This document shows positions 1-9,745 of a DNA stretch of 64,000 nucleotides, in pieces. Both the position numbers and the translations under genes were made by a program. Position 1 is the first letter of the stretch. Each line of letters begins with the position of its first letter. The DNA comes from Flagellimonas olearia (lineage in GTDB: Bacteria; Bacteroidota; Bacteroidia; Flavobacteriales; Flavobacteriaceae): NCBI RefSeq assembly GCF_009184425.1, contig NZ_WELG01000001.1:558001-622000 (forward strand), read 5' to 3'. The notes under the pieces were generated by a model. That model made no database searches. It was not told where the DNA came from and saw only the letters and a list, made by a program, of their open reading frames with translations.

Positions 1-417
1 ACCGTTGCCTGTTTCGACCAGTTCTTTGAGACTCAATAGGAATATGGCCCACTTCATACTGCAGTGCGCTGTGAATTCCACTGCCTCTTTCCAGTTCCTA
101 TGGCCAAAGAGCACGATGGTATGGTCCCCTTCAGTATGCAGGTCGAATGTCACATCCGTGCCGAGCCATTCCTCAGGTCCCCCGGTAAAGTGCCAATGTA
201 CCTTTTTATCCGACTCTAGGGATTTCACGAGCATGTCCATACTGCCAATTTCCACCCCTTCCCTTGAATTGAATTGAACACGTATCGATTTTCCCTCTGC
301 CGATGTACCCGTGGTGGTCTGGGTCCACCAACCTTGGATGCCTTCGACGGATGCCAATGCTTTGTATACTTCTGAAATTGGGGCCGTAATGCCCACCCTA
401 TGTATGATATCTACCAT
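1..417 (-). CDS. AHSA1/SRPBCC domain protein, 3' end beyond the window
   Basis: The minus-strand frame opens with ATG at 415-417 and stays open to base 1, giving 139 residues without a stop, so the C-terminus lies outside the window. The protein begins MVDIIHRVGITAPISEVYKAL and continues with a GWWT motif, an EWLGTDVTFDL stretch and a late FTAQCSMKWAIFLLSLKELVETG helix. This order is typical of the START-like AHSA1 fold, which binds small hydrophobic ligands; the true substrate is not predictable. The next gene, a GlxA regulator, is divergent, with about 175 bp between the two starts. Family assignment is firm and function unknown. Confidence 0.8.
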   Translation of the reverse strand, partial: MVDIIHRVGITAPISEVYKALASVEGIQGWWTQTTTGTSAEGKSIRVQFNSREGVEIGSMDMLVKSLESDKKVHWHFTGGPEEWLGTDVTFDLHTEGDHTIVLFGHRNWKEAVEFTAHCSMKWAIFLLSLKELVETGNG

Positions 418-593
418 TTGTAATTGTTTTGGTCGAACGGCTGTTTGGGGTTACATGAATTCGACATTGGTTTTTATAAATCCTCTTTGAATCCAAAAGT
501 ACTATTTGAAAGTACTGCTACAGGGTTGTAAAATAGACTTTGTAACGGGTTGATTTGGACGTGTGATTCTATTAAATTTACAAAAATGTTATC

Positions 594-1580
594 ATGAAAC
601 AGTTAGTCATTTTGGTGCCGGAAGGGGAAAACAATCTAAGCAGCATTGTGGGGCCCTATAAGATTTTTTCCAGGGCGAATGCCCATTGGATGGAGCGTGG
701 TAAAAGGAAAGTATTCGATATCGACTTGGTGGGGACCTCCAAAGAAGTGAATTTTTATGATGGTTTGTTCTGTGTTAGGCCCAAGGCCGATATGGCAACG
801 ATGGAAAGGGCGGACCTGATCATCGTTCCATCGCTCAACCACAATTATGAAGCGACCATCCGGGACAACCAAAGCCTTATCGATTGGCTTAGGGACCAGT
901 ATATGAAGGGTTCGGAATTGGCGAGTATCTGTACAGGGGCATTTCTTCTGGCGGCGGCTGGTCTGTTGCATGAAAGAAATTGCTCCACGCATTGGGCGGC
1001 CTCGGCTGATTTAAAGCGAAGATTCCCCACGATACATGTACGGACCGAAAAGCTGATTACGGATGAAAACGGAATCTATACCAATGGAGGGGGCTATTCG
1101 TTTTTGAATCTTATGCTCTATTTGGTGGAGAAGTATTATGACAGGGAGACGGCGATTTTCTGCTCCAAAGTGTTCCAGATTGAAATGGATCGGAAGAGCC
1201 AATCCTCGTTCATCATATTCAAAAGCCAAAAAATGCATGGTGACGAATTGATCAAGGAGGCCCAATCTTACATTGAAGACAATGTACGTGAAAAAATTTC
1301 CATTACTGACCTGTCATCAAAATTCCCAGTTACCCGTAGACAGTTCGACCGGAGATTTGTCAAAGCTACAGGGAATACCCCTTTGGATTACATCCAAAGG
1401 GTAAAAATGGAGGTGGTCAAAAAGGAACTCGAGACGACCGGTAAAACCATCAGTGAAGTCATGTATGAAGTCGGATACACTGATGAAAAAGCTTTTCGTG
1501 AGGTGTTTAGAAGGGTAACTGGATTGACACCCTTGGATTACAAGAAGCGCTACAACTATGAAAGAGCAAGCTTGAATTGA
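594..1580 (+). CDS. GlxA-type transcriptional regulator (DJ-1/PfpI domain plus AraC HTH)
   Basis: A 328-residue protein. Residues 1-190 form a DJ-1/PfpI-like (class I amidotransferase-like) domain with the nucleophile-elbow segment SICTGAFLLAAAG and a CSTHWA motif. Residues about 225-320 hold a two-helix AraC DNA-binding domain (ISITDLSSKFPVTRRQFDRRF, then ISEVMYEVGYTDEKAFREVFRRVTG). GlxA-type proteins regulate small metabolic or detoxification genes; the ligand is unknown. It has a paralogue of the same architecture at 25908-26879. The ATG is followed at once by the amidotransferase fold, so the start is secure. A GGGTTGATT stretch at 547-555, also part of the 37-bp repeat before the paralogue, lies about 40 bp upstream. 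Confidence 0.9.
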   Translation: MKQLVILVPEGENNLSSIVGPYKIFSRANAHWMERGKRKVFDIDLVGTSKEVNFYDGLFCVRPKADMATMERADLIIVPSLNHNYEATIRDNQSLIDWLRDQYMKGSELASICTGAFLLAAAGLLHERNCSTHWAASADLKRRFPTIHVRTEKLITDENGIYTNGGGYSFLNLMLYLVEKYYDRETAIFCSKVFQIEMDRKSQSSFIIFKSQKMHGDELIKEAQSYIEDNVREKISITDLSSKFPVTRRQFDRRFVKATGNTPLDYIQRVKMEVVKKELETTGKTISEVMYEVGYTDEKAFREVFRRVTGLTPLDYKKRYNYERASLN

Positions 1581-1893
1581 TGTAATCCAGTACATGGAAT
1601 CTTTCATGGTACAACAGGAGAACGGAATATTACCAAAGAGACAACTTGGCGTAACCATTCCCTGTCACATTTTTTAACCCTTAAATTTCCCTTTGTCCAT
1701 TCCTGCTTTTGCTTCTTGACAAAAAAACAGGTTAGTATAGCTGTTATGGCCGAGGTTCCGCATAAAGGAATGAAGGACCTGTGAAATATAATGAAACACG
1801 GTGTGGAGTGGAACCACATCAAAGAGGGATGACAAAAGAAAGGAGGTAGCCACGGATGATCATAAAAAGGGATGCACGCCAACACGGAAAATC
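1581..1893. other. Intergenic region between convergent genes, nothing identified
   Basis: About 310 bp separate the convergent GlxA regulator and the outer-membrane receptor. Frames of up to 93 codons exist here, but their translations (rich in His, Pro, Phe and Cys) match no family I recognise and look like chance. I see no strong hairpin followed by a T tract. Confidence 0.4.
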
Positions 1894-4308
1894 TTAGTTC
1901 AGTCTTCTTTGTTCCTCATCAGAACCGGATTTCCCTCGCTGCCTGTCCCGACTTGCATTGTCTCCAAAAGGAACCATTACGCTTAATCTGAAAACCGGTC
2001 CCTCATTGTCAAACAACCAATCGTAAAAAACGTCATAGTCGGAGGTGTCACTTATAATGTTCCACTCACTACTGGTGTTCAGGACATCGCTGATGTTGAG
2101 GGACAATGTGGTTCCTGAAGGAAAGCGTTTACGAAGTCCCATATCCAAGGCAACCCTTGGTTCCGTTCGTATAACACCTTCAAATTGGGTCGAGTTGTAT
2201 TCCCCTGAGACCTCTAGGTCAAGGTCCTGTCCCAGCTTAAAACTCTGCACGGTGCTCAAAGTATAGCTTGTATTCCGGGCCGTGACCTCGACCCCGTTTA
2301 TACGTGGTGTCTGGACCAGATAGTTGGCCAAGAGGTTGTACCTGCTTGTCCACCATGAGTTGAAGCGCCATGGGACGTTTGCGGTGAGTGAGGCAATCTG
2401 GTTCCTGTTTCCCTGTTGGGCCCTGAACACCACGACCTGTGGGTCGCCCTCCAAGGCCGGGTACCAATTGAAAATGGGATTCCGGGCATGGGTAAACTGT
2501 AGGCCAAGGTTCAATCTTTTGTACCGATAGTCTATTTTAAATTGATTGGCGATGGAAGGTATCAGGTTAGGGTTTCCCGTGAACAGCGTATTTTGGTTGA
2601 AGAAGTAAAAATAGGGGGCAAGGTTCAAAAAGCTGGGCCGCTCGATGCGCTGTACATAGGAAAGGTTCCATTCACTGTCCTCACTTTTTTCATAGCTGAG
2701 ATAGATGCTGGGGAACAGATTGTTTTGGACCTGGTCCACAATCTGCCCTTGGCCAATAGAACCCAGATCCAGCCGATAGTACTCGTAACGTAGCCCGGTT
2801 TTTAGCAATAGACTTGGGTTCAGCCTCCAATCTGAGGAGATATAGGCGGCATGGATTTCCTCTTGCATGTCAAAAATGTCCGTGAAACGGTCATCTTCTT
2901 CAAAACCACTGCCGGTCTCACGGGATACCACAACGTCGTTCCTGAACTTGGACAGAGTGGTCTTTAGCCCGGTTTCCAGATCAATTTTATCAGAGAGACT
3001 GGTGTTGAAATCCGCCTTGAGGACATTGATGTCCAATGGGGTGTTCGTGTCGGATATAAAGTCATTGGATTCTCCATTACCGTCATCAAATAAGCGAAAT
3101 ACAATATAGTCCGTTGGGTTTTCCCGTTTAAACCCAATATTGTCATAATCGAGGCGCAGGCTGGAATTTTGGGAAAAATCATGTCTGAAGTTCACGTTCA
3201 GCAATGTTCTGAACAGATAGTTCTTCTCAAAACTTTCCACAAGCTCGACAAAGTTTCCAGTGCCCGTGCTCTGTACATCGGTTTCCGAAACCGCATCCAT
3301 TTTCCAATCCCTTATGTTTATGGAAGACATCAAGCCAATTGTGGTGTTCTTGTCAATTTCATAGTCAAGGCCCAGATCCATGGCATACAGCCCCGTGTTG
3401 GAATGCCGCTCGATAAAAAGATCGGATAGCACTCTTTCGTCGGTCGTACTGTAATCGGTAAGTAGGGCTACGTCTTCATAATTGTGGTTGAAGTTGGCGG
3501 ATGCATTGGTAAAGAAGTATATCCGATCCCTTTGATAACTTAGGTTTATGGAAGCGCCGTATTTGCCCCGTTGTCCATAGGCTCCATTGGCCGTGAAACT
3601 CCCGGTCCATCCCTCGCCAGTTTTTCGCAATGTGTTGATGTTGATGATTCCTCCGATTCCCTGGGCATCATAGCTTGCCGGTGGCGAAGTGATCAGCTCA
3701 ATGGTATCAATATTGTCAGCGGGCATAGTGGCCAGAAAATTGATGAGTTCCTGCATTTCCATCCGCATCTGCTTGTTGTCCAGCATGACCAATACCCCCT
3801 GTTTCCCCATGAGGCTGATCTGGTTCGTGGATCGGTTTACCATGACGGAAGGGGATTTTGCCAGCACATTGAGTGCTGTATTGCCTACACTGGAAACAGC
3901 ACTCTGCACATTCACGACCGTCCTGTCTATTTTCTGCTGAATCAGTGGTTTGTTCCCACTTACCACGACTTCGGACAGTGCCTGTGCGGCCACGGGTAAT
4001 CGTATTGTTCCCAGATCTATGCCATTACCCTGGGGCAGGTAAGACGAAAAATGGTCCTGGAAGCCCAGAAGAGTGACTTTTACCATGACCTGTCCTGCGG
4101 AGTTGTTCACAAGATCAAATCGGCCCTCTTCCGAGCTTATGGTGCCTGTGATCATAGTACTATCGCGGGAGCGCAACAACAGTACATTGGCATAGGGGAT
4201 GGGGTTGTTGTCCTCATCGGCCACAATGCCGACAATGTTCTGTTGACCATACAGACCACAGGAAAATAAAATAAAGGGAATACTGAAAAAGCAAAGTCGA
4301 TGTCTCAT
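1894..4308 (-). CDS. Outer-membrane beta-barrel receptor with carboxypeptidase-like regulatory N-domain
   Basis: An 804-residue protein when started at MRHRLCFFSIPFILFSCGLYGQ (ATG 4306-4308), which gives a normal signal peptide; an upstream ATG at 4383 would add 25 residues before the signal and is less likely. Residues about 22-105 are a carboxypeptidase-D regulatory-like domain (VGIVADEDNNPIPYANVLLL). A plug-like region follows (SEVVVSGNKPLIQQKIDRTVV, and ITSPPASYDAQGIGGIININT), then about 580 residues of beta barrel with alternating aromatic strands. This is the TonB-dependent-receptor-related family common in Flavobacteria, often of unknown substrate. It is divergent from the LytS/LytTR pair at 4526, which suggests that system controls it. 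Confidence 0.85.
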   Translation of the reverse strand: MRHRLCFFSIPFILFSCGLYGQQNIVGIVADEDNNPIPYANVLLLRSRDSTMITGTISSEEGRFDLVNNSAGQVMVKVTLLGFQDHFSSYLPQGNGIDLGTIRLPVAAQALSEVVVSGNKPLIQQKIDRTVVNVQSAVSSVGNTALNVLAKSPSVMVNRSTNQISLMGKQGVLVMLDNKQMRMEMQELINFLATMPADNIDTIELITSPPASYDAQGIGGIININTLRKTGEGWTGSFTANGAYGQRGKYGASINLSYQRDRIYFFTNASANFNHNYEDVALLTDYSTTDERVLSDLFIERHSNTGLYAMDLGLDYEIDKNTTIGLMSSINIRDWKMDAVSETDVQSTGTGNFVELVESFEKNYLFRTLLNVNFRHDFSQNSSLRLDYDNIGFKRENPTDYIVFRLFDDGNGESNDFISDTNTPLDINVLKADFNTSLSDKIDLETGLKTTLSKFRNDVVVSRETGSGFEEDDRFTDIFDMQEEIHAAYISSDWRLNPSLLLKTGLRYEYYRLDLGSIGQGQIVDQVQNNLFPSIYLSYEKSEDSEWNLSYVQRIERPSFLNLAPYFYFFNQNTLFTGNPNLIPSIANQFKIDYRYKRLNLGLQFTHARNPIFNWYPALEGDPQVVVFRAQQGNRNQIASLTANVPWRFNSWWTSRYNLLANYLVQTPRINGVEVTARNTSYTLSTVQSFKLGQDLDLEVSGEYNSTQFEGVIRTEPRVALDMGLRKRFPSGTTLSLNISDVLNTSSEWNIISDTSDYDVFYDWLFDNEGPVFRLSVMVPFGDNASRDRQRGKSGSDEEQRRLN

Positions 4309-4525
4309 TTTTAAACGATTTTCGACTAAATTATGGACCGCCCGGCCCGGGAAAAGCAAAAAGGGACAACCGACCAAAAACAATATGAAAATTCAAGTTT
4401 TGGTCACCTTGGTGCCGTTTGCGTACCTAAACCGGTGATTTAAATCAGGAAAACCGTAGTTCGTACTTTGTGGTATTTAGACCCAATAAAATTGTTGTTT
4501 ATTGTAAGCGAAAATCAAGGATGTA

Positions 4526-5566
4526 ATGTTTTCTTTGGAGAAGGAATATAAGGGTTGGTCGTTCAATAGAGTATTCAGGCACGTACTCTATTGGGGATTT
4601 TGGCTCACATTTTACTGTGTTCTGAACGCATCTTATCAAGGTACTGGATATGAGGAGTGGTTCTGGCTTGAACTCATGCTAATGACTGTGAAATTGCCCT
4701 ATGCCTATTTTGTGGCCTATTTTCTTTTTCCAAAATTCTTGCCCAAGAAACAATATGTGGTCCTTTTTATATTGATGTTGATCTTCGCCTTCTTGGGTGT
4801 AGGGGTGATGACCTTTCTCTTACAGACATTCCCGGAAGTGGCAAATGACCAACCTTCCGAGTTTTGGTCCGTAAAAACACTGTTTCGGGCCGTGGACCTA
4901 GTATACATCGCTTCCTTGGTAGTGGTGATCAAGATGATCCAGCGACACTTTAGACAGGAACGTCAGAACGCTCTTTTAAAAGAGGAGAAGATAAGCTCTG
5001 AATTACAGATCCTGAAAAACCAGTTACAACCCCATTTTTTGCTCAATACACTTAACAATATCTATGGACTTGTGCTTGATGGGGACAAAAAGGCGGCGGG
5101 TACTTTGATTCAGTTATCGAATATCATCAGTTATATGCTGTATGAGTGCAACGTGAAATTTACGGATCTTCAGAAAGAATTGGATCTTGTAAAAAACTAT
5201 CTGGAACTGGAAAAAATCAGATATGGGGGGCGGCTGGATCTGTCCTTTGAAGTGGAGGGACATGTTGCCGGGCAGAAGATTGCCCCGTTATTGCTCATCC
5301 CATTTGTGGAAAACTCGTTCAAACATGGGGTTTCACAAAGTCAGGGGAAATCCTGGATTCGTATATTGATCCAAGTCCATGGAAACCAACTGTCCTTTTT
5401 AATTGAAAACAGCGTAGCTGCCCCAACCGCAAGTACCCCTAAACTAAAAAGCGGGATAGGACTGGAGAATGTGGACAAGCGACTCGGGCTCATTTATCCC
5501 GGAGCGCATAAATTGGATATCAGGTCAGGAGAAACCTTTCAGGTCCATTTAAATATCAGTTTATGA
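4526..5566 (+). CDS. LytS-type sensor histidine kinase
   Basis: A 346-residue membrane kinase. The N-terminal ~140 residues carry four hydrophobic segments (around residues 15-35, 50-70, 77-100 and 115-132). A short linker follows, then the His_kinase domain with the phospho-acceptor motif QPHFLLNTLN (His170), and a C-terminal ATPase part with PLLLIPFVENSFKHG (N box) and GIGLENVDKRL (G box). Such kinases pass phosphate to LytTR regulators. The stop overlaps the next gene by 4 bp (ATGA), so the two are translationally coupled. The beta-barrel receptor gene is divergent upstream. Confidence 0.92.
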   Translation: MFSLEKEYKGWSFNRVFRHVLYWGFWLTFYCVLNASYQGTGYEEWFWLELMLMTVKLPYAYFVAYFLFPKFLPKKQYVVLFILMLIFAFLGVGVMTFLLQTFPEVANDQPSEFWSVKTLFRAVDLVYIASLVVVIKMIQRHFRQERQNALLKEEKISSELQILKNQLQPHFLLNTLNNIYGLVLDGDKKAAGTLIQLSNIISYMLYECNVKFTDLQKELDLVKNYLELEKIRYGGRLDLSFEVEGHVAGQKIAPLLLIPFVENSFKHGVSQSQGKSWIRILIQVHGNQLSFLIENSVAAPTASTPKLKSGIGLENVDKRLGLIYPGAHKLDIRSGETFQVHLNISL

Positions 5567-6282
5567 AATGCATGATCGTAGAGGATGAAGAACCGGCCAT
5601 AAAGGTTTTGGAAAACCATATCGGCCATTTCAACGACTTGGAAATAAGCAGTATCCACACCAATGCCATGGACGCATTGTCGGCCCTGCGACAGAATAAG
5701 GTGGATATATTGTTTTTGGATATTCAATTGCCAAAGATTTCGGGCATTGATTTTTTAAGAAGTCTGATGCACAAACCAGCGGTTATTTTGACCACGGCCC
5801 ATAAGGAGTATGCCTTGGAGGGGTACGACTTGGAGGTTGTCGACTATTTGTTGAAACCGATTTCTTTTGAACGCTTTGCGAGGGCCCTGTCAAAAGTGTA
5901 CCAAAGTTTTCAAAAGAACCTTGAGCTACCGCAAGGGGAACTGGAGAAGGTTTCGGCCTTTTCTGCGCCTTTTCTCTATATCAAGTGCGATCGGGAATAT
6001 GTTAAGGTGCTTTTGGAGGAACTGCTGTATGTCGAAAGTATCAAGAACCATATAAAGATAGTGACTGACCATGGAACATTGCTCACCCTTATGAGTATGT
6101 CCCAAATAGAAGCGAAATTGCCTGCACAGCATTTTATAAGAGTACACCGTTCCTTTATGGTTTCTATCCATAAAGTCTCAAAGTTCAACCATGCCTATGT
6201 CCATATTGGAAAGAAGAGTATTCCCATTGGAAGACATTACAAACAGCTTTTTTTTGATAGAATCGATGAAAGAAGGTTATAA
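5563..6282 (+). CDS. LytTR-family response regulator
   Basis: A 239-residue protein. The receiver domain (residues 1-120) has the acidic cluster VEDEE, phospho-acceptor Asp53 in FLDIQLPKISG and the conserved Lys in YLLKPIS. The C-terminal LytTR DNA-binding domain (about 140-237) contains YIKCDREYVKVLLEELLYVESIKNHIKI and HFIRVHRSFMVSIHKV, both typical of the family. It overlaps the kinase gene by 4 bp and is its cognate partner. The likely target is the divergent beta-barrel gene, by inference from position. Confidence 0.93.
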   Translation: MKCMIVEDEEPAIKVLENHIGHFNDLEISSIHTNAMDALSALRQNKVDILFLDIQLPKISGIDFLRSLMHKPAVILTTAHKEYALEGYDLEVVDYLLKPISFERFARALSKVYQSFQKNLELPQGELEKVSAFSAPFLYIKCDREYVKVLLEELLYVESIKNHIKIVTDHGTLLTLMSMSQIEAKLPAQHFIRVHRSFMVSIHKVSKFNHAYVHIGKKSIPIGRHYKQLFFDRIDERRL

Positions 6283-6452
6283 TAACACGGCCTGCCATAG
6301 GAAGAAAAAGAGTTGTGGCCCTGAAGGTATTGACATCAGGGTTGGTTTGGGCAAGGCGTATTATGATGTTTTCATGGACCTTATCCCTTTTCCATGACCG
6401 GCCTATCGACTACCTGTCTATAATGATGGAGGTTGTTTTCAATATGTGTAGG

Positions 6453-7358
6453 TCATTCCAGCGTTTTCAATAAGATTTCGTAAAATCTATCGGGTCTTTC
6501 GTACATGGGGAAGTGTCCACTCTCCTCAATCCAATGTAAAATGATGGATGGGATATCCACCTTTAAATCATAAGAACAGAAACTGGCCAAATCCTGTCTT
6601 CCGGTAATGACATAAAACTCACCGCTATACTTTTTTAGTTTTTTGGAAATATTGTAAGAACGCGTAATTTCTTTGACCAAGATTTCTGTTGTCCTCAGGT
6701 TACGATCCGATGAAATTTTTTGGAATATGCTATCAGGCACAGGTTTTATATAAAAATAGGGTCTCCGTGATAATTTCCTTAGCTCTACTTGTTGTATGGA
6801 ATCCAGGTTATCCCCAAGGGCAAGCCCGTTCAAATAATTTAACCGGTTCAATTCAACCGAACTAAAAGAATGGTTATAATTTGCGGTCAGAATTTCAAAC
6901 CCATCCTTAACGTCCTTATGTGGACCTGGAGAGACCAATATTAATTTTTTAACTTGTTCGGGAAAATTGGCGGCTAAGCCCATTGCCAACATTCCTCCCC
7001 AAGAATGACCAATCACGGTTATCTTTTTTATTTTGAGTTCGTTCAACAAAAGGGATAGGTCGTTGGTGACCTTTTCGACGGTAATCGTTGTGGAGTCCAG
7101 TGGTGTTGGAATCGACTTGCCAGTACCTCTCTGCTCAGGCAGAATAACCCTGAAATCTTTTTGAAGCATGGTTGCCATAGCTTCCAATTGTCTGTATGAG
7201 TTCCCAGGTCCTCCTGTTAAAAGCAGTATGGGTTCCTTGGTTGCCAAACCATACTCATGGTAATAAAGTGAAATATCCTTAAGTTTTAGAGAGTCGGTTT
7301 TTTGCGCACTGGTATCCCATAAGGCCAACGTAAGGATGAAGATTGCCCATGTTTTCAT
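6453..7358 (-). CDS. Secreted alpha/beta hydrolase, proline iminopeptidase-like (S33)
   Basis: A 301-residue protein from ATG 7356-7358 (MKTWAIFILTLALWDTSAQ, a signal peptide). It has the GGPGNS oxyanion region, EQRGTGKS, the nucleophile elbow VIGHSWGGM, an acid in TGRQDLA and a catalytic His in ESGHFPMYE, so the triad is complete. S33 family members cleave N-terminal proline or hydrolyse small esters and amides; the substrate here is not predictable. It lies just downstream of a second secreted hydrolase on the same strand, with 80 bp between stop and start, and the two may be co-transcribed. Confidence 0.85.
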   Translation of the reverse strand: MKTWAIFILTLALWDTSAQKTDSLKLKDISLYYHEYGLATKEPILLLTGGPGNSYRQLEAMATMLQKDFRVILPEQRGTGKSIPTPLDSTTITVEKVTNDLSLLLNELKIKKITVIGHSWGGMLAMGLAANFPEQVKKLILVSPGPHKDVKDGFEILTANYNHSFSSVELNRLNYLNGLALGDNLDSIQQVELRKLSRRPYFYIKPVPDSIFQKISSDRNLRTTEILVKEITRSYNISKKLKKYSGEFYVITGRQDLASFCSYDLKVDIPSIILHWIEESGHFPMYERPDRFYEILLKTLE

Positions 7359-7438
7359 TTTTGAATGTTTAGATGTCTTTATCAATACCTATGAGGCTTT
7401 GGTTAATATACCGGTCATGAGTGGTAATGGTTTGTATA

Positions 7439-8485
7439 TCAAAATCCTAATCCTTTCAACCAATCCACCATTGACTTCAGATAACCGGGAGCAAAGATCT
7501 TTTTTGGATTGTCCTTGTATTTTTCCCTTCTTTCTACAGTTGCTGTCCTCCTCCCTGTATGATTAAAGGTAAGTGTATGGTCAGCATTTGGAATAATGAC
7601 CATTTTAAATCGTTCGTTTTTAATTTGCTCCATTACTTTTTTATATTGATTGGCGCTCGAATGTGGAGGCACCAATAAATCATTTTCACCCCAAATGGCA
7701 AGAACAGGACATGAGAGGGCATCCAGATTTGGTATGTGGTCATTTTCTATGATCACTTTCAGATAGCGGTAAATTTCTTTGCCTCCCGAAATGGTATGGG
7801 AGAACCAATTGGATTGATTTAAACTTTCCTGAAGTGCATCAAAATCCGCGAAGGGTTTACCGGCCATAACCAGATCCTTGACTTGATGTGTATAGACCAA
7901 TGCACTGTCTATGGCATATTTTGAAAATTCTTCTGCTTTTAATTCGGAACGAAGACGATATGCCTCTTGATCAAAGGCTGTGGTAACAGGACTGGAAACA
8001 GTTATGATGAATGCAGGTTCCATGGTCTCTGCCACTTTAGGGATTACCCAGCCCGCTTGACTTATTCCCCACATACCTAATTTGTTGGGATCTACCTTTG
8101 GATGTTGTTCCAATTTCTTGAATGCCGCGATTACTTCAGAGGCCCTATTGTCCATGGATTGATCAAACCAATTTCCCTGGGACATTCCAATGCCTGGCTT
8201 ATCCCAGGAAAAGCAGGCAAATCCAGCTTTGGTAAATTCTTCCCAAAGCGGTCGGTAAAGGTTGGAAGAACTGTAATCCTCCGGTCCTGAACCGTGAACG
8301 AAGACCACTACGGGCAAATTGTCCTTTTTTTGATTGGGGAGTATCAATTTTCCATGGATCGTATCTTTGGTGTTGAGAAAAAAGATATCCTCTTCGGAAT
8401 AATTCTTGTCTGTTGGCCTTTGCTCCTGTCCAATTGTAAAATTACCTACGGCAACTAACAATGCTGTTATGATAAAGTTTTTCAT
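7439..8485 (-). CDS. Secreted alpha/beta hydrolase of the BAAT/S9-like type
   Basis: A 348-residue protein with signal peptide MKNFIITALLVAVGNFTIGQ. It shows VVFVHGSGPEDYS, SWDKPGIGMSQG, the nucleophile elbow GMWGISQAGWV, an acid in IWGENDLLVPP and a catalytic His in PNADHTLTF. This is the acyl-CoA thioester hydrolase/dipeptidyl-peptidase-like branch of the fold; the actual substrate is unknown. A copy of the island's 14-bp motif lies at 8521-8534, 35 bp before the start codon, in the position of a promoter element or operator. Confidence 0.85.
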   Translation of the reverse strand: MKNFIITALLVAVGNFTIGQEQRPTDKNYSEEDIFFLNTKDTIHGKLILPNQKKDNLPVVVFVHGSGPEDYSSSNLYRPLWEEFTKAGFACFSWDKPGIGMSQGNWFDQSMDNRASEVIAAFKKLEQHPKVDPNKLGMWGISQAGWVIPKVAETMEPAFIITVSSPVTTAFDQEAYRLRSELKAEEFSKYAIDSALVYTHQVKDLVMAGKPFADFDALQESLNQSNWFSHTISGGKEIYRYLKVIIENDHIPNLDALSCPVLAIWGENDLLVPPHSSANQYKKVMEQIKNERFKMVIIPNADHTLTFNHTGRRTATVERREKYKDNPKKIFAPGYLKSMVDWLKGLGF

Positions 8486-8520
8486 TCTGTAATATTAGTT
8501 CATTGAAACTGTTGGGCATA

Positions 8521-8534
8521 GAATAAAACAGACA
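8521..8534 (-). promoter_or_regulatory. Copy 1 of the island motif GAAYAAAWCRGACA
   Basis: The plus strand reads GAATAAAACAGACA, or TGTCTGTTTTATTC in the direction of the gene it precedes. It is 35 bp upstream of the hydrolase start at 8485. The same 14-mer occurs at 14157, and variants at 10262, 20154, 23925 and 30002. Role inferred from repetition and position only. Confidence 0.6.
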
Positions 8535-8743
8535 AGGGTCAAACGTATTAAAAACCCTCTATTTAGTTGCAATTACAGTTTTTCACCCTTGACATCGACA
8601 TTGGCCATTAAAATCCATTGGTGTTTCACTTTTGCTATTTTGTGGTATTTGCCCACTTACGAAAAGCATTTTATTGAACAACGCAAGTTCAACAGCTTGT
8701 GAATGGGAATTATCTGTAGGTTGGATATGATTTATCTTTGCCA

Positions 8744-9613
8744 TCACCTATATTTCTTTAAAAAATCCGTACTCATCCATTTTACGTCCAACTCACTGCT
8801 GTAAAAGAAAAACTTACTGTCTGGAGTTATATAAGGGCAATAATCATAAGTGGCCGTATTAATGTCCTTTCCTAAATTTATTGGGGCTGTCCAGTGGCCG
8901 TCATTGTTTTTTGAAAAATACAAGTCCGCCTCCCCAAAGCCTCCTTTTCTGGTAGATGTAAAAATTATGTACGATTCGTCCGGAGCTATATAAGGGTCGT
9001 GTTCTTCAAATTCTGAATTTAGGGCATTTAGGAAAACTGGCTTTTCGTACGTGGCGCCTACTTTTTCGCTTTTATATAAATCCAGATTGCCGTTTATGTA
9101 AGAAGCAAAATAGATGTTTCCGTTTTTTGCAACCGATACATAATATTCTATACTGTCACTATTGATTTCCACAATAGGTCTGGCTGGGCGTAATCCAGAT
9201 TTACCGTTTTCCATTTTGTATATGTCGTAGTCATCTATTGTATCGTTTGTTGTTCTTGGACGATTGGAAATAAAATATAACGAACCATCTTGATCAAAGA
9301 AAGGATCGGTATTGGAGTAAATCGTGTCAAATAATGATGAGATTTTTGGTTCGGACCAGGAGCCGCCATTCCATGAGGTTTCCATTATTAGGTATTTTTT
9401 CTTGACAGACCTTGAAAAATAAAACGTCTTACCATCAGGCGAAAAAAGGGCATTGAAATCCAACCCTTCTTTTGAGACAACATCTTTTAAATAGGTTTGG
9501 GGAAGCTCTTTTGGTAAGGGCTGGGGATAATGAATCCTTGATTTTGAGTTTTCCTTACAACTAGTAAAAAGAACTAATAATAAGACAGGCAACAAGGCTT
9601 GAGTGAAATTCAT
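8744..9613 (-). CDS. WD40-like PD40 repeat lipoprotein
   Basis: A 289-residue lipoprotein: the signal MNFTQALLPVLLLVLFTSC ends in a lipobox with Cys19. Repeated PD40-type strands follow, such as FSPDGKTFYFSRS, FDQDGSLYFISNRP, VAKNGNIYFAS, IAPDESYIIFTSTRKGGFGEADLYFS and ITPDSKFFFYSSE, with about 45-residue spacing. This predicts a beta-propeller held at the periplasmic or outer membrane face. Such proteins are common in Bacteroidota as binding or scaffold proteins, and no enzymatic motif is visible. A gap of about 260 bp separates it from the hydrolase gene upstream. Confidence 0.82.
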   Translation of the reverse strand: MNFTQALLPVLLLVLFTSCKENSKSRIHYPQPLPKELPQTYLKDVVSKEGLDFNALFSPDGKTFYFSRSVKKKYLIMETSWNGGSWSEPKISSLFDTIYSNTDPFFDQDGSLYFISNRPRTTNDTIDDYDIYKMENGKSGLRPARPIVEINSDSIEYYVSVAKNGNIYFASYINGNLDLYKSEKVGATYEKPVFLNALNSEFEEHDPYIAPDESYIIFTSTRKGGFGEADLYFSKNNDGHWTAPINLGKDINTATYDYCPYITPDSKFFFYSSELDVKWMSTDFLKKYR

Positions 9614-9745
9614 CTGTTTTGAAAAAGTGTTATATCCATTTGGTGATCAAACCGAACTTGTATATGAAATTATACCATAAAACCCCTTGGGGATAGGGCA
9701 GGGCAGGCTCAAATTCCATCTCTGAAGTACAGGGACAACTTTCAT

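Noticed and set aside
1604-1885. 93-codon minus-strand frame between convergent genes
   Set aside because: Amino-acid composition is unlike a protein and there is no family match.
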